64,000 nucleotides of DNA. Source: Aromatoleum buckelii (GTDB lineage: Bacteria > Pseudomonadota > Gammaproteobacteria > Burkholderiales > Rhodocyclaceae). The stretch is from NCBI RefSeq assembly GCF_012910785.2, contig NZ_WTVH02000010.1, positions 186,001-250,000 of the forward strand, written 5' to 3'. The translations under genes and the position numbers were made by a program. Positions 55,130-64,000 of this stretch are shown here, one piece after another; position 1 is the first letter of the stretch, and each line of letters begins with the position of its first letter. A model generated the notes under the pieces. It made no database searches. It had not been told where the DNA came from and saw only the letters and a program-made list of their open reading frames with translations.

Positions 55130-56980
55130 ATGCCCCAGTACCGTTCCCGCACTTCCACCGCTGGCCGCAACATGGCGGGCGCCCGCGCGCTGTGGCGCGC
55201 CACCGGCATGAAGGACGGCGATTTCGAAAAACCGATCATCGCGATCGCGAACAGTTTCACGCAGTTCGTGCCCGGCCACGTGCACCTGAAAGACCTCGGC
55301 CAGCTGGTCGCGCGCGAGATCGAGGCGGCGGGGGGCGTGGCAAAGGAATTCAACACGATCGCCGTCGACGACGGCATCGCGATGGGGCACGCTGGAATGC
55401 TCTATTCGCTGCCGTCGCGCGAGCTGATCGCCGACAGCGTCGAATACATGGTCAATGCGCACACCGCCGACGCGCTGGTGTGCATCTCGAACTGCGACAA
55501 GATCACTCCCGGCATGCTGATGGCCGCGCTGCGGCTGAACATCCCGGCGATCTTCGTGTCCGGCGGTCCGATGGAAGCGGGCAAGGTCAAGTGGGAAGCA
55601 AAAGTGATCTCGCTCGATCTCGTCGACGCGATGGTCAAGGCGGCCGACAGCAGCTGCTCGGACGCCGAAGTCGATGCGATCGAGCGCTCCGCGTGCCCGA
55701 CCTGCGGCTCGTGTTCCGGCATGTTCACCGCGAACTCGATGAACTGTCTCACCGAAGCGCTGGGCCTGTCGCTGCCGGGCAACGGCACGGTGCTCGCGAC
55801 CCATGCCGACCGCGAGCAGCTGTTCCTGCGCGCCGGCCGCACCATCGTCGACATGGCGCGCCGCTACTACGAAAAGGATGACGCGTCGGTGCTGCCGCGT
55901 TCGATCGCGACGTTCCAGGCGTTCGAGAACGCGATCACGCTCGACGTCGCGATGGGCGGCTCGACGAACACCGTGCTGCACCTGCTCGCCGCCGCGCGCG
56001 AAGCCGGAGTGGATTTCACGATGGCCGACATCGACCGCATCTCGCGCAAAGTCCCGTGCCTGTGCAAAGTGGCGCCGGCAATCGCCGACGTGCATATCGA
56101 GGACGTGCACCGCGCCGGCGGCATCATGGCGATCCTCGGCGAACTGAACCGCGCCGGCCTGCTGCATGCCGAGCTGCCGACGGTGCACAGCAAGACGATG
56201 GCCGAAGCGCTGTCGCGCTGGGACGTCATGCAGGCGCACGACAACGCCGTGTTCGAGTTCTACAAGGCCGCACCCGGCGGCGTGCCGACGCAGGTCGCGT
56301 TCTCGCAGAACCGGCGCTGGAACGAACTCGACATGGACCGTTCGCACGGCGTGATTCGCGATCGGGCCAACGCGTTCACGCAGGAGGGCGGCCTCGCGGT
56401 GCTGTACGGCAACATCGCCGAGAAAGGCTGCATCGTCAAGACCGCCGGAGTCGATGAGTCGATCTGGACTTTCACCGGACGCGCGCGCGTGTTCGAGAGC
56501 CAGGAAGCGGCCGTCGAAGGCATCCTCGGCGATGCAATCGTCGCCGGCGACATCGTCGTGATCCGCTATGAAGGGCCCAAGGGCGGTCCCGGCATGCAGG
56601 AGATGTTGTATCCGACGAGCTACCTGAAATCGAAAGGGCTCGGCAAGGAGTGCGCGCTGCTGACCGACGGGCGTTTCTCCGGCGGCACGTCGGGCCTGTC
56701 GATCGGCCACGTTTCGCCGGAAGCGGCGTGCGGCGGCGCAATCGGCCTGGTCGAGGAGGGCGACTCGATCGAGATCGACATCCCGAACCGGCGCATCCAC
56801 CTCGCCGTACCCGATGAAGTGCTGACCGCGCGCCGTGCCGCAATGAACGCGAAGGGCGCCAAGGCATGGAAGCCGGAAGGGCGCCAACGCGTCGTCTCGG
56901 CGGCGCTGCAGGCTTACGCAGCATTGACGACCAGTGCCGACACCGGCGGCGTGCGGGACGTCACGCAAGTCCAGCGCTGA
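55130..56980 (+). CDS. ilvD: Dihydroxy-acid dehydratase
   Basis: 616-residue iron-sulfur enzyme of valine/isoleucine/leucine biosynthesis, converting dihydroxy acids to 2-keto acids. Conserved Cys motifs [11 protein letters not shown] and [30 protein letters not shown], and [19 protein letters not shown]. The length matches the E. coli type. Start ATG 55130 (GAGG 5 bases upstream); a GTG frame extension to 55079 is less likely. Confidence 0.97.
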   Translation: MPQYRSRTSTAGRNMAGARALWRATGMKDGDFEKPIIAIANSFTQFVPGHVHLKDLGQLVAREIEAAGGVAKEFNTIAVDDGIAMGHAGMLYSLPSRELIADSVEYMVNAHTADALVCISNCDKITPGMLMAALRLNIPAIFVSGGPMEAGKVKWEAKVISLDLVDAMVKAADSSCSDAEVDAIERSACPTCGSCSGMFTANSMNCLTEALGLSLPGNGTVLATHADREQLFLRAGRTIVDMARRYYEKDDASVLPRSIATFQAFENAITLDVAMGGSTNTVLHLLAAAREAGVDFTMADIDRISRKVPCLCKVAPAIADVHIEDVHRAGGIMAILGELNRAGLLHAELPTVHSKTMAEALSRWDVMQAHDNAVFEFYKAAPGGVPTQVAFSQNRRWNELDMDRSHGVIRDRANAFTQEGGLAVLYGNIAEKGCIVKTAGVDESIWTFTGRARVFESQEAAVEGILGDAIVAGDIVVIRYEGPKGGPGMQEMLYPTSYLKSKGLGKECALLTDGRFSGGTSGLSIGHVSPEAACGGAIGLVEEGDSIEIDIPNRRIHLAVPDEVLTARRAAMNAKGAKAWKPEGRQRVVSAALQAYAALTTSADTGGVRDVTQVQR

Positions 56981-57023
56981 CCCGAGGCGGACGGAATCCG
57001 GTGAAAGGCGCGGCCATGCTGCG

Positions 57024-58463
57024 GTGGGCGAGTTGTTCGGCTGGCTGATGCGGCTGGTCGGCGGCAGGCCGGCGGCGACGCTCGTCGGTGCGGCGCCGCC
57101 CCCGACAGTCGCGGCGCCCTTGGCCGACTCCATCGTGGTGTCGTCAGCCGCCGTTCGACTGGCGGCACCGCCTGATGACGTTGCTGTAGACGAAGACGTT
57201 GCTGTAGATGCTGTAGACGGGGACGCTCTGGCTCCGCCATTGCTGTGTCGCAGTGAAGTCCTCGATCGCGACCAGTGCCCCCTTGGTTACGCGTTCGAAC
57301 TGCGCGAGGATCTCGCGGGCCGCATCCGCGCCCCAGGACGACGCGCGCGCGATTTCCTCAACGGGCTGCTCGTCGAGCAGCTTGCCCTCTACCGGCACGG
57401 CGCAACCTTGCGCAATCGCGAGCTTTGCATACGCGTCTGGGACGGATTTCTCGCACAGCAGCCCGTGCTGGAACGCCTCGCCGGGCTGCATGTCGCGCTG
57501 CTCGTCCAGCCCGAGAACCCCGCCCGTGCCGCTGGCAGCGAAACGATCGGCCGTGCGCGACGGCTGCAGGGGCTGGGAATGCGCGTCGTGCTCGACCACC
57601 ACGACCCCGGGCCGTGGCTCGACAGCCTGCTGCCGGTCGCCGATGCGGTCGTGTTCCGCATGGGATTCTGCGTGCCCGAGGAGGTCTCGCTGTTCGCCCG
57701 CGCGATCGCGCGGCGACAATCGGGGGTGGCAGTGTGGGCATGGGACGTCGGCACCCACGACGACTTCGAACTCGCGCGCAGCGCTGGATGCTCGGCGTTT
57801 TCCGGCGGATTCGTCACCCGCCGCGACGACTGGAAAGGCAACAGCCTGTCGCCGCACGCGGCACGCCTCGCCTCGCTGCTCGCCCGCTTGCATCATGGCG
57901 TCGAAACGCAGGAAATCGCCCAGATCCTCAAGCACGACCTCGCGCTCGCTTATCGCCTGCTGCGTTATGTCAATGCGGCCGGATGGGGACTCAACCACCA
58001 CATCACTTCGGTCGAGCAGGCAGTGGTGCTGCTCGGTCGCGAGCCGCTGCAGCGCTGGGTCTCGATGATGCTGCTCGGGAGCGCGCGCGGCGTGCCCGGC
58101 ACAGGTGCGGTGCTCGAAGTGGCGCTGACACGAGCCCGTTTCCTCGAGCTGCTCGGGGCGCTTCGCGGCGAGCGGGATCCGGCTGCGCAGCTGTTCGTGC
58201 TGGGCCTTTTTTCGCTGCTCGACGTGGCGCTGAAAGTGCCGATCGAGGAGGCGATCCGGCCGCTCAAGCTCTCGGCGGCGATGCAGGATGCGATCCTCAC
58301 CCGGCGCGGGCCCATGGCGCCGTACCTCGAACTGGCGCTGGCGCTCGAAGAGGGCGACGCGCAGCGGATGAAGTCCTTCGCCGACGTGCTGGGCCTCGAA
58401 CCGGGCGCGCTCGCCCGGCTCCAGTTCGAGGCGCTCGACTGGGTTCAGCTCGCCGAGGCCTGA
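57024..58463 (+). CDS. Degenerate EAL plus HDOD domain signalling protein
   Basis: About 479 residues from the GTG at 57024; ATG 57048 is possible. The first 80 residues are low complexity and include an 18-base tandem repeat encoding DVAVDEDVAVDAVD. Then an EAL-like domain (about 85-270; GYAFELREDLAG, GMRVVLDHHDPGPWLDSL) that lacks the EAL and other catalytic motifs, and an HDOD domain (about 290-440; LKHDLALAYRLLRYVNAAGW, REPLQRWVSMMLLGSA). Such YuxH-like proteins are regulatory, not enzymatic. It is upstream of the zapB/zapA-like pair but has its own function. Confidence 0.85.
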   Translation: MGELFGWLMRLVGGRPAATLVGAAPPPTVAAPLADSIVVSSAAVRLAAPPDDVAVDEDVAVDAVDGDALAPPLLCRSEVLDRDQCPLGYAFELREDLAGRIRAPGRRARDFLNGLLVEQLALYRHGATLRNRELCIRVWDGFLAQQPVLERLAGLHVALLVQPENPARAAGSETIGRARRLQGLGMRVVLDHHDPGPWLDSLLPVADAVVFRMGFCVPEEVSLFARAIARRQSGVAVWAWDVGTHDDFELARSAGCSAFSGGFVTRRDDWKGNSLSPHAARLASLLARLHHGVETQEIAQILKHDLALAYRLLRYVNAAGWGLNHHITSVEQAVVLLGREPLQRWVSMMLLGSARGVPGTGAVLEVALTRARFLELLGALRGERDPAAQLFVLGLFSLLDVALKVPIEEAIRPLKLSAAMQDAILTRRGPMAPYLELALALEEGDAQRMKSFADVLGLEPGALARLQFEALDWVQLAEA

Positions 58464-58531
58464 TTGCGCTTCGGCTGGCACGCCGACAGCCCTTCTTGAC
58501 CCCCTCGCGACCGCCCTCTACCATCCGGCGC

Positions 58532-58726
58532 ATGGACGCAGAACTGAACAAGCTCGAGAACCAGCTCGAACAGATGATCGGCCTGTACGAATCAGGCAGG
58601 GTCGAAATACGCGAACTGCGGACCCGCGTTGCCCGGCTGGAGGCCGATAACCGGGCGCTGGCCGAGAAGGTGCGCTTCGCGACGGGCAAACTTGAATCGC
58701 TGCTCGAACAATTGCCGGAATCCTGA
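58532..58726 (+). CDS. ZapB-like coiled-coil protein
   Basis: 64 residues, almost entirely coiled coil (LNKLENQLEQMIGLYESGRV, RVARLEADNRALAEKVRFAT). It lies directly before zapA (one base between stop and ATG), the usual arrangement in betaproteobacteria for small ZapB-type proteins that link ZapA to the division ring. Function inferred from position and form. Confidence 0.78.
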   Translation: MDAELNKLENQLEQMIGLYESGRVEIRELRTRVARLEADNRALAEKVRFATGKLESLLEQLPES

Positions 58727-58727
58727 C

Positions 58728-59030
58728 ATGCCCTCGGACACACTCGACATCACGTTGCTCGGCAAAGCCTACTCCGTGACCTGTCGCTCGGAAGACAAGG
58801 AAGATCTGCTCGCGGCGGTTTCCTATCTGGACGAAAAACTCACCAGCGTGGCCGGCAAGACGCATGCGTCGGGGGAGAAGCTCGCGATGATGACGGCGCT
58901 GAACATCGCCCACGAATTCTTGCAGTTTCAGCGTACCGGCGGGTTTGACATGCAGGCCGTGAAGCGTAGAATCAATTTCGTAAACGCACGCCTCGACGGG
59001 GTGCTCGCGCAGCGGGAAAAGCTTTTCTGA
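58728..59030 (+). CDS. zapA: Cell division protein ZapA
   Basis: 100-residue FtsZ-ring bundling protein: LDITLLGKAYSVTCRSEDKE and AVSYLDEKLTSV, then a C-terminal coiled coil. Coupled to the preceding coiled-coil gene and followed by 6S RNA, the known conserved order. Confidence 0.93.
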   Translation: MPSDTLDITLLGKAYSVTCRSEDKEDLLAAVSYLDEKLTSVAGKTHASGEKLAMMTALNIAHEFLQFQRTGGFDMQAVKRRINFVNARLDGVLAQREKLF

Positions 59031-59079
59031 CAAAGGCTTGGCGCGAGTTGGGCAAAAGCTTGGCGTGAGTTGAAAAATC

Positions 59080-59260
59080 AATCCCCCGCCTGTTCGTTGA
59101 AGTCGTAGATTCCTTGGACCAATGTCGAGAGACTTGGTCGCGGACCATGGATGCCGCAGGTGTGCACGCCCCTCGCCGGGTGAGCCTGATGCGGAAGGGA
59201 AGCGACCTCCCTGAACCCCAGGTTCAGGATGCCGGCGGAGACGAAACAGGTGGGGGGCCA
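59080..59260 (+). ncRNA. ssrS: 6S RNA (RNA polymerase holoenzyme inhibitor)
   Basis: About 180 bases downstream of zapA. The ends pair (CCCCCGCCTGTTCGTT region with ACGAAACAGGTGGGGG at 59241-59256), and the interior has GTGAGCCTGATGCGG and CCCTGAACC/GGTTCAGG at 59203-59228, the blocks and layout of 6S RNA that form a long hairpin with a central bubble. It sequesters sigma70 holoenzyme in stationary phase. Ends are approximate; a duplicated 18-base sequence (CTTGGCGCGAGTTG-like, 59038-59074) precedes it. The usual downstream neighbour ygfA (5-formyl-THF cyclo-ligase) is not seen. Confidence 0.82.
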
Positions 59261-59264
59261 AATT

Positions 59265-59301
59265 GAGAGGCACGGATCGCGGTCCGTGCCTCTCTTGTTT
59301 T
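59265..59301 (+). terminator. Rho-independent terminator after 6S RNA
   Basis: Stem GAGAGGCACGGA / TCCGTGCCTCTC (12 pairs), 6-base loop, then TTGTTTT. Confidence 0.9.
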
Positions 59302-59339
59302 GTGCGGGCGTTTTTCATTATTAACCCGGCAGGCAAATA

Positions 59340-59407
59340 CCGTTCGGGCTGAGCCTGTCGAAGCCCTGCCAATGCCCTTCGACAGGCTCAGGGCGAACGG
59401 TTGCATT
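59340..59407. repeat. Palindromic intergenic repeat
   Basis: Two 24-base arms, 59340-59363 and 59377-59400, are inverted with two mismatches around a 13-base loop; the core is GCCTGTCGAAG / CTTCGACAGGC. The right arm plus the following 7 bases recurs at 29687-29717. Similar palindromes are dispersed in many proteobacterial genomes. Confidence 0.75.
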
Positions 59408-59449
59408 TAATTGCCGCCTTAATAATTCCCAGCAGACAGGACTGGAAGC

Positions 59450-60256
59450 ATGGTTTTCGATGTGTGGTGGTTAAGCTACCTAGCGCTCGGTGCGTTCGTC
59501 GGTTTCTTTGCCGGCCTGCTCGGCGTCGGCGGCGGCGGAATCATGGTGCCGGTGCTGACGAGCCTCTTCATCGCCCAGGGTTTCGCCGTCGATAGCGTCG
59601 TGCACCTCGCACTCGGGACGTCGATGGCGGCGATCGTGATGACTTCGCTGTCGAGTCTGCGCGCCCACCATCGCCATGGAGCCGTGCGCTGGGACGTCGT
59701 GCGCAGCATCACTCCGGGAATCCTGCTCGGCACTTTTGCCGCGACCTTCATCGCGTCCCGGGTCGCGTCCGAACCGCTGGCTATTTTCTTCGCCGGCTTC
59801 ATGGCTTACGTGTCGCTGCAGATGCTCGCGAACGTCAAGCCGAAGCCCTCGCGCGAGTTGCCCGGATTGCTCGGCATGAGCGCGGTCGGGGCAGGGATCG
59901 GAGGCGTATCCGCCCTCGTCGCGATCGGCGGAGGGTCGTTGTCCGTGCCGTTCATGACCTGGTGCAACGTCAAGGTCCATAACGCCATCGGCACATCGGC
60001 GGCGATCGGGTTGCCGATCGCGCTTGCCGGAACCGTGGGTTACCTCGTCAACGGCTGGGACGGTACGGGAATGCCGGAATACAGCCTGGGCTTCATCTAC
60101 CTGCCGGCGTTGCTGCTGGTCAGCGGCGTGAGCATGTTCACCGCTCCGGTCGGTGCGAAACTTGCCCACCAGTTGCCGGTCGCAACGCTGAAGAAGGTAT
60201 TCGCGGGCGTGCTGATCCTGTTGTGCGCGAAGATGCTGCACGCGATTTTCTTTTGA
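59450..60256 (+). CDS. TauE/SafE-family membrane permease
   Basis: 268 residues with eight predicted transmembrane segments in two repeats, each with the family motif (GFFAGLLGVGGGGIMVPVL near 18, IGGVSALVAIGGGSLSVPF near 147). The family exports sulfite, organosulfonates or related anions; the substrate here is not known. A start ATG at 59450, within a spacer carrying the palindromic repeat. Confidence 0.9.
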   Translation: MVFDVWWLSYLALGAFVGFFAGLLGVGGGGIMVPVLTSLFIAQGFAVDSVVHLALGTSMAAIVMTSLSSLRAHHRHGAVRWDVVRSITPGILLGTFAATFIASRVASEPLAIFFAGFMAYVSLQMLANVKPKPSRELPGLLGMSAVGAGIGGVSALVAIGGGSLSVPFMTWCNVKVHNAIGTSAAIGLPIALAGTVGYLVNGWDGTGMPEYSLGFIYLPALLLVSGVSMFTAPVGAKLAHQLPVATLKKVFAGVLILLCAKMLHAIFF

Positions 60257-60292
60257 GTCGGGCGGGTTTGCGGCGGCGCAGGGAGGTCGGGG

Positions 60293-61594
60293 ATGAAGCG
60301 ATTGCGGGCGGTCGGCGAGATGGCCGACGCGGATCCGGAGGCATTGCGCGAGGTATGCGTCGGTGCATACCGCGACATCCGGGCAGACAGCGAAGCGCTG
60401 GTTGCACCATTGTGCACCGAGGATTTCGTCATCCAGGCGGCCGACGAAGCGAGCCCCGCCAAGTGGCACCTGGCTCACGTGAGCTGGTTCTTCGAGACTT
60501 TCATCCTGCGCGAATACTCGCCGGGTTACGTCGAGTTCGATCCCGCGTATCGGGTGCTGTTCAATTCCTATTACGAGCAGATCGGCGCTTTCCACCCGCG
60601 TGCGGCGCGCGGATTCCTTTCCCGGCCGACCGTCGAGGAAATCTACCGCTACCGCGCCCACGTCGATCGCCACATGCTCGAGCTGCTCGACGACCGTCGC
60701 GATCGGCCGTGGCCGGAAATACTCGAGCGGCTCGAAATCGGGCTGAACCACGAACAACAGCATCAGGAATTGCTGCTGACCGACATCAAGCGCAATTTCA
60801 GCGTCAATCCCCTGCGTCCCGCGTACCGCGCCGATCTGGCGATGGCGCCGGCGCGTCCGCGCAGCTCGCTCGAGTGGATAGATTTTGGCGGCGGCCTGTG
60901 CGAAATCGGTGATGCCGGCGAAGGATTCGCGTACGACAACGAGCGTCCGCGCCATCGCGTGTGGCTCGACCCTTTCCGGCTGGCGTCCCGGCCGGTGACC
61001 AACGGCGAGTATCTTGCCTTCATGGAATCCGGCGGCTATGCCAACCCGGCGCTGTGGCTGTCGGACGGCTGGGCGCGGGTCAAGCAGTCGGAGTGGAGCA
61101 GTCCGCTGTACTGGGAGCGCATCGAAGGCGAATGGTGGCAGTTCACGCTCGGCGGGATGCGCCGCGTGCATCCGGACGAACCGGTCTGCCACGTCAGCTA
61201 CTATGAAGCGGACGCCTTCGCGACGTGGTCGGGGCGGCGCCTGCCGAGCGAGGCCGAATGGGAAGTGGCGGCTGCCGGTCGAGCGGTGAGCGGAAACTTC
61301 CGCGAGGCGGGTCATCTCCATCCTGTCGTCGCCGACGCCGGTGAAGGCCTGCGCCAGCTCTATGGCGACGTGTGGGAACACACCGCCTCGGCGTATCTGC
61401 CGTATCCGGGCTTCCAGGCCGCGGCCGGCGCGCTGGGCGAGTACAACGGCAAGTTCATGTGCAGTCAGATGGTGCTGCGCGGCGGCTCATGCGCGACGCC
61501 TGCCGACCATGTGCGCCCGACTTACCGGAATTTCTTCTATCCGCACGAGCGCTGGCAGTTCCAGGGCTTTCGCCTCGCCGAGGACGGCGACTGA
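60293..61594 (+). CDS. egtB: Ergothioneine biosynthesis sulfoxide synthase EgtB
   Basis: 433-residue nonheme iron enzyme that joins gamma-glutamylcysteine or cysteine to trimethylhistidine. The N-terminal DinB-like domain carries the iron His triad (H62 in HLAHVSWFFE; H153 and H157 in NHEQQHQEL) and the C-terminal FGE-sulfatase domain ends HERWQFQGFRLAED. No egtD methyltransferase gene is adjacent; it must be elsewhere, or trimethylhistidine is imported. Confidence 0.93.
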   Translation: MKRLRAVGEMADADPEALREVCVGAYRDIRADSEALVAPLCTEDFVIQAADEASPAKWHLAHVSWFFETFILREYSPGYVEFDPAYRVLFNSYYEQIGAFHPRAARGFLSRPTVEEIYRYRAHVDRHMLELLDDRRDRPWPEILERLEIGLNHEQQHQELLLTDIKRNFSVNPLRPAYRADLAMAPARPRSSLEWIDFGGGLCEIGDAGEGFAYDNERPRHRVWLDPFRLASRPVTNGEYLAFMESGGYANPALWLSDGWARVKQSEWSSPLYWERIEGEWWQFTLGGMRRVHPDEPVCHVSYYEADAFATWSGRRLPSEAEWEVAAAGRAVSGNFREAGHLHPVVADAGEGLRQLYGDVWEHTASAYLPYPGFQAAAGALGEYNGKFMCSQMVLRGGSCATPADHVRPTYRNFFYPHERWQFQGFRLAEDGD

Positions 61595-61613
61595 AACACC
61601 TCGCGGCAGCCCT

Positions 61614-62525
61614 TCACGGTGCCGGCGCCAATCCTTTCATCAGCGTCTCGAGGTTGTGGCGCATCATGGCGAGGTAGGTCGGTGCGGGGCCGTCGGCGTT
61701 CGATAGTGCGTCCGAGTACAGCATCCCGCCGAGCCGTGCACCGCTCTCGTGGCTGATGCGTTCGGCCAGACGCGGATCACTGATGCTCTCGACGAACACG
61801 GCAGGCGCTTTCTCGCGCCGCAGCTGGCGGATCAGCTGCGCGATGCCGCCCGCCGAAGGCTCGGACTGGGTGCTGATGCCGGCGGCGGCGAGGAACCGCA
61901 CGTCGTAGGCGTGGCTGAAGTAGCCGAAGGCGTCGTGCGAGCTGACGACCTTGCGCCGCTCCGCCGGTACCGTCGCCAGCGTGCGACGGATCGTCGCGTC
62001 GAGGGCTTCCAGTTCCGCGGTGTAACGGGCGGCGTTCTGCCGGTAAACCGCCGCGCCAGCCGGATCGGCCTGGCTCAGCGCCTCGGCGATGTTCGCGACG
62101 TAACGGCTCGCGTTCGAGACGTCCTGCCACGCGTGCGGGTCCACGGCGCTTTCGTGGGCATGTCGATGTTCGTCTTCCTCCGTGAGCGGCCGGATCCCGG
62201 CGCTGGCGATCAGGATCGTGCCCCGGTAACCCGCGGATTGCGCCAGGCGCTCGATCCATTCGTCGAAGCCGAGGCCGTTGGCGACGATGAGCCGCGCATT
62301 GCCGAGGCGGCGGGCGTCGGAGGGGCGAGGCTGGTAGTTGTGAGCGTCGGCGCCGGCGCCCACGAGCGTCGTCACGACGACGCGTTCTCCCCCGACGCGG
62401 GTGACGAAGTCGCCGAGGATGCTGAAGCTCGCAATCACTTCGAGCGGCGCGGCGTGCAGTGCGGGGGCTGCGAGTGCAAGAGCGAGCGCAAGCGCGGCGA
62501 GGAGGGCGATTTTCAGCGGATTCAT
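61614..62525 (-). CDS. Periplasmic zinc/manganese-binding protein (ZnuA/TroA family)
   Basis: 303 residues, signal peptide cut near ALHAAPL. Metal ligands by alignment: His in DAHNYQPRP, His in DPHAWQD, His in SSHDAFGYF, and Asp in GMLYSDALS; the third ligand being His rather than Glu suits zinc. A short His/Glu stretch (EEDEHRHAHES) lies before the second ligand. Convergent with egtB, 19 bases apart. Feeds the ABC importer encoded by the next genes. Confidence 0.93.
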   Translation of the reverse strand: MNPLKIALLAALALALALAAPALHAAPLEVIASFSILGDFVTRVGGERVVVTTLVGAGADAHNYQPRPSDARRLGNARLIVANGLGFDEWIERLAQSAGYRGTILIASAGIRPLTEEDEHRHAHESAVDPHAWQDVSNASRYVANIAEALSQADPAGAAVYRQNAARYTAELEALDATIRRTLATVPAERRKVVSSHDAFGYFSHAYDVRFLAAAGISTQSEPSAGGIAQLIRQLRREKAPAVFVESISDPRLAERISHESGARLGGMLYSDALSNADGPAPTYLAMMRHNLETLMKGLAPAP

Positions 62526-62554
62526 CGATTCCGTGACAGTGATGACAAGGCGGT

Positions 62555-63424
62555 TCAGGATTCGAGATGCGGGCGGCGCTCGAGCCGCACCCCGAGCATG
62601 CCACCGGGCGCCAGCGCGAGCGACAGCAGATAGACCGCTCCGGCGGCGAGGATGATCGCCGGCCCGGCGGGGACGTCGGCATGAAACGACGCGAGCAGGC
62701 CGCCGATCCCGCTCGCCAGGGCGATCAAGATCGCCAGCGCCAGCATCGCGGGCAGGCGCCTGACCCACAGCCGCGCCGCGGCAGCGGGGAGGATCATGAT
62801 GCCCACGGCCATCAGCGTCCCGAGCGCGTGAAAGCCGCTCACGAGATTCAGCACGACGAGGACCAGGAAACCGTAGTGGGCGACTGGGCTGGTGCCGCTG
62901 ACGCTGCGCAGGAACGCGGCATCGAAGCATTCGATCACCAGCGGCCGGTAGAGCAGCGCCAGCGCGAACAGCGTCAGCGTCGAGATCGCGCTGATCAGCA
63001 GCAGCGAGTTGTCATCGAGGGCGAGCACCGAGCCGAACAGCACGTGCAGCAGGTCGAGGTTGCGCCCGCGCAGCGACACGATCATCACCCCGGTCGCGAT
63101 CGACAGCAGGTAGAACGCGGCGAGGCTGGCGTCCTCCTTGAGGATCGACGAGCGGGCGACGAGCCCCGCAGCGAGCGCGACGACCAGGCCGGCGATGATT
63201 CCGCCGACCGTCATCGCGCCGAGCGACAGGCCGAACGCAAGGTAGCCCAGCGCCGCGCCGGGCAGGATTGCGTGCGCCATCGCATCGCCCATCAGGCTCA
63301 TGCGGCGCAACAGCAGGAACACCCCGACCGGCGTCGCGCCCAGCGCGAGCGCGAGGCAGCCCGCGAGGCCACGGCGCATGAATTCGAAGTCGGAGAACGG
63401 CGTGAACAGCGCATCGGCGATCAT
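62555..63424 (-). CDS. Zinc/manganese ABC transporter permease
   Basis: 289 residues with about eight transmembrane segments, ABC-3 (ZnuB/TroC) family; LRRMSLMGDAMAHAILPGAA is the family motif. Its ATG overlaps the ATPase stop by 4 bases (ATGA). Order in the operon is ATPase, permease, binding protein. Confidence 0.94.
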   Translation of the reverse strand: MIADALFTPFSDFEFMRRGLAGCLALALGATPVGVFLLLRRMSLMGDAMAHAILPGAALGYLAFGLSLGAMTVGGIIAGLVVALAAGLVARSSILKEDASLAAFYLLSIATGVMIVSLRGRNLDLLHVLFGSVLALDDNSLLLISAISTLTLFALALLYRPLVIECFDAAFLRSVSGTSPVAHYGFLVLVVLNLVSGFHALGTLMAVGIMILPAAAARLWVRRLPAMLALAILIALASGIGGLLASFHADVPAGPAIILAAGAVYLLSLALAPGGMLGVRLERRPHLES

Positions 63425-64000
63425 GCTGCCCCTCGCTCGGGTTGCCGCTGACAGACGCGCGCGGCGTCGTCGAAATCGCTCGCGAGGCGACGCGCGATTG
63501 CGAGCCGCTCACTAGTGAGGACTTCGGCGGTCGGGCCGAAGCCGACCGGTTCGCGCGCAAGCAGCAGGCATTCGGGAAAGTGCCGGCGCACGAGTTCCAG
63601 GTCGTGCAGCACCGCGAGAATCGTTCGCCCTTCGGCATGCCAGCCGAGGACGATCGCGACCAGATCCTCGATGGTGCGGGTGTCGATGGCGTTGAACGGC
63701 TCGTCGAGCAGCAGCAGCGGCGCGTCCTGAAGCATCATCCGGGCGAAGCGCGCACGCTGCAGCTGTCCGCCCGACAGCGCGCCGATCTGGCGCGACTCGA
63801 AGCCCGACAGGCCGACCGCGGCGAGCGCCGCGTGCACGCGTTCGGCTTGGTCGCGGCGCAGGCCGCCGAACGCGCCGATGTCACGCCACAATCCCATCGC
63901 GACCATGTCGAAGACGCATACCGGAAAGCTGCGGTCCATCTCGCTTTGCTGCGGCAGGTAGGCGACGCCTGCGCGGCCGGCCTTCAGCCGAAAAGTCCCC
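63421..64000 (-). CDS. Zinc/manganese ABC transporter ATPase, N-terminus cut by window end
   Basis: The visible 192 residues contain the Q-loop (YLPQQSEMDRSFP), signature LSGGQLQRARFARMM, Walker B LLLLDEPF and the H-loop His in AVLHDLEL. The frame is open to base 64000; Walker A lies outside. Powers the importer with the two genes that follow. Confidence 0.95.
   Translation of the reverse strand, partial: GTFRLKAGRAGVAYLPQQSEMDRSFPVCVFDMVAMGLWRDIGAFGGLRRDQAERVHAALAAVGLSGFESRQIGALSGGQLQRARFARMMLQDAPLLLLDEPFNAIDTRTIEDLVAIVLGWHAEGRTILAVLHDLELVRRHFPECLLLAREPVGFGPTAEVLTSERLAIARRLASDFDDAARVCQRQPERGAA

Noticed and set aside
57175-57225. Tandem 18-base repeats as a possible regulatory array
   Set aside because: They lie within the reading frame of the EAL/HDOD protein and encode a repeated DVAVDE-type stretch; simple slippage is the easier explanation.
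1-64000. Insertion sequences, prophage, integrase, tRNA or rRNA genes, CRISPR arrays
   Set aside because: None recognised on either strand; composition and gene density look like stable chromosomal backbone apart from AT-rich regulatory spacers.

Overview
The window is GC-rich, densely coded Gram-negative DNA that reads as a betaproteobacterium of the Azoarcus/Aromatoleum/Thauera (Rhodocyclales) type. The evidence is the gene content: an alicyclic acyl-CoA (cyclohexanecarboxylate) degradation cluster with BadH, BadI and BadR relatives, a proteobacterial SAH riboswitch in front of ahcY, a zapA-6S RNA pair, and an FtrABCD iron system. The genus is an inference; no rRNA or tRNA gene was seen.

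Layout. 1-3565: an RND efflux pump (partial) with its adaptor, divergent from a TetR repressor across a double palindrome. 3858-6917: a PAS/GAF/GGDEF/EAL protein. 6983-12832: a GntP-type permease, a CBS protein, an acyl-CoA ligase with a divergent LysR regulator, and a general porin. 12869-20281: the alicyclic acid cluster (badK-aliA divergent from aliB; badR; badH-badI; a second acyl-CoA dehydrogenase), closed by a strong terminator. 20585-27649: a PaaY-type thioesterase, ETF:quinone oxidoreductase, and an IclR regulator divergent from a hydratase/dehydrogenase/thiolase operon flanked by twin operators. Together these genes can activate a ring acid, dehydrogenate, hydrate and oxidise it, cleave the ring to pimeloyl-CoA, and continue by beta-oxidation with electrons passed to quinone.

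27727-33787: a HerA-like ATPase, a small unknown protein, a DUF305 remnant beside a cupredoxin, the methyl-cycle genes metF-ahcY with the riboswitch, and cspA-infA. 33863-47187 is an iron-rich stretch: ftrA-porin-ftrB-ftrC-ftrD, a MacA-MacB-NodT exporter, and hemP-bfd-bfr-tonB-exbB-exbD with Fur-box-like sites; tonB carries a frameshift. 47260-51366: a second c-di-GMP protein in an operon with a porin and a PstS-like periplasmic protein. 51379-59301: malonyl-CoA decarboxylase, a receiver-like protein, lgt, a YceH-family protein, ilvD, an EAL/HDOD protein, a ZapB-like protein, zapA and 6S RNA. 59340-64000: a palindromic repeat, a TauE-type permease, egtB, and a Zn/Mn ABC importer cut by the window end.

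Most unusual points: the two GGDEF-EAL proteins are degenerate in opposite domains; infA has no usual start codon at the conserved N-terminus and appears to use ATC; the ftr operon holds a porin gene and an internal terminator; AliB has Asp where the acyl-CoA dehydrogenase base is usually Glu; Bfr keeps its haem Met but lacks a ferroxidase Glu.
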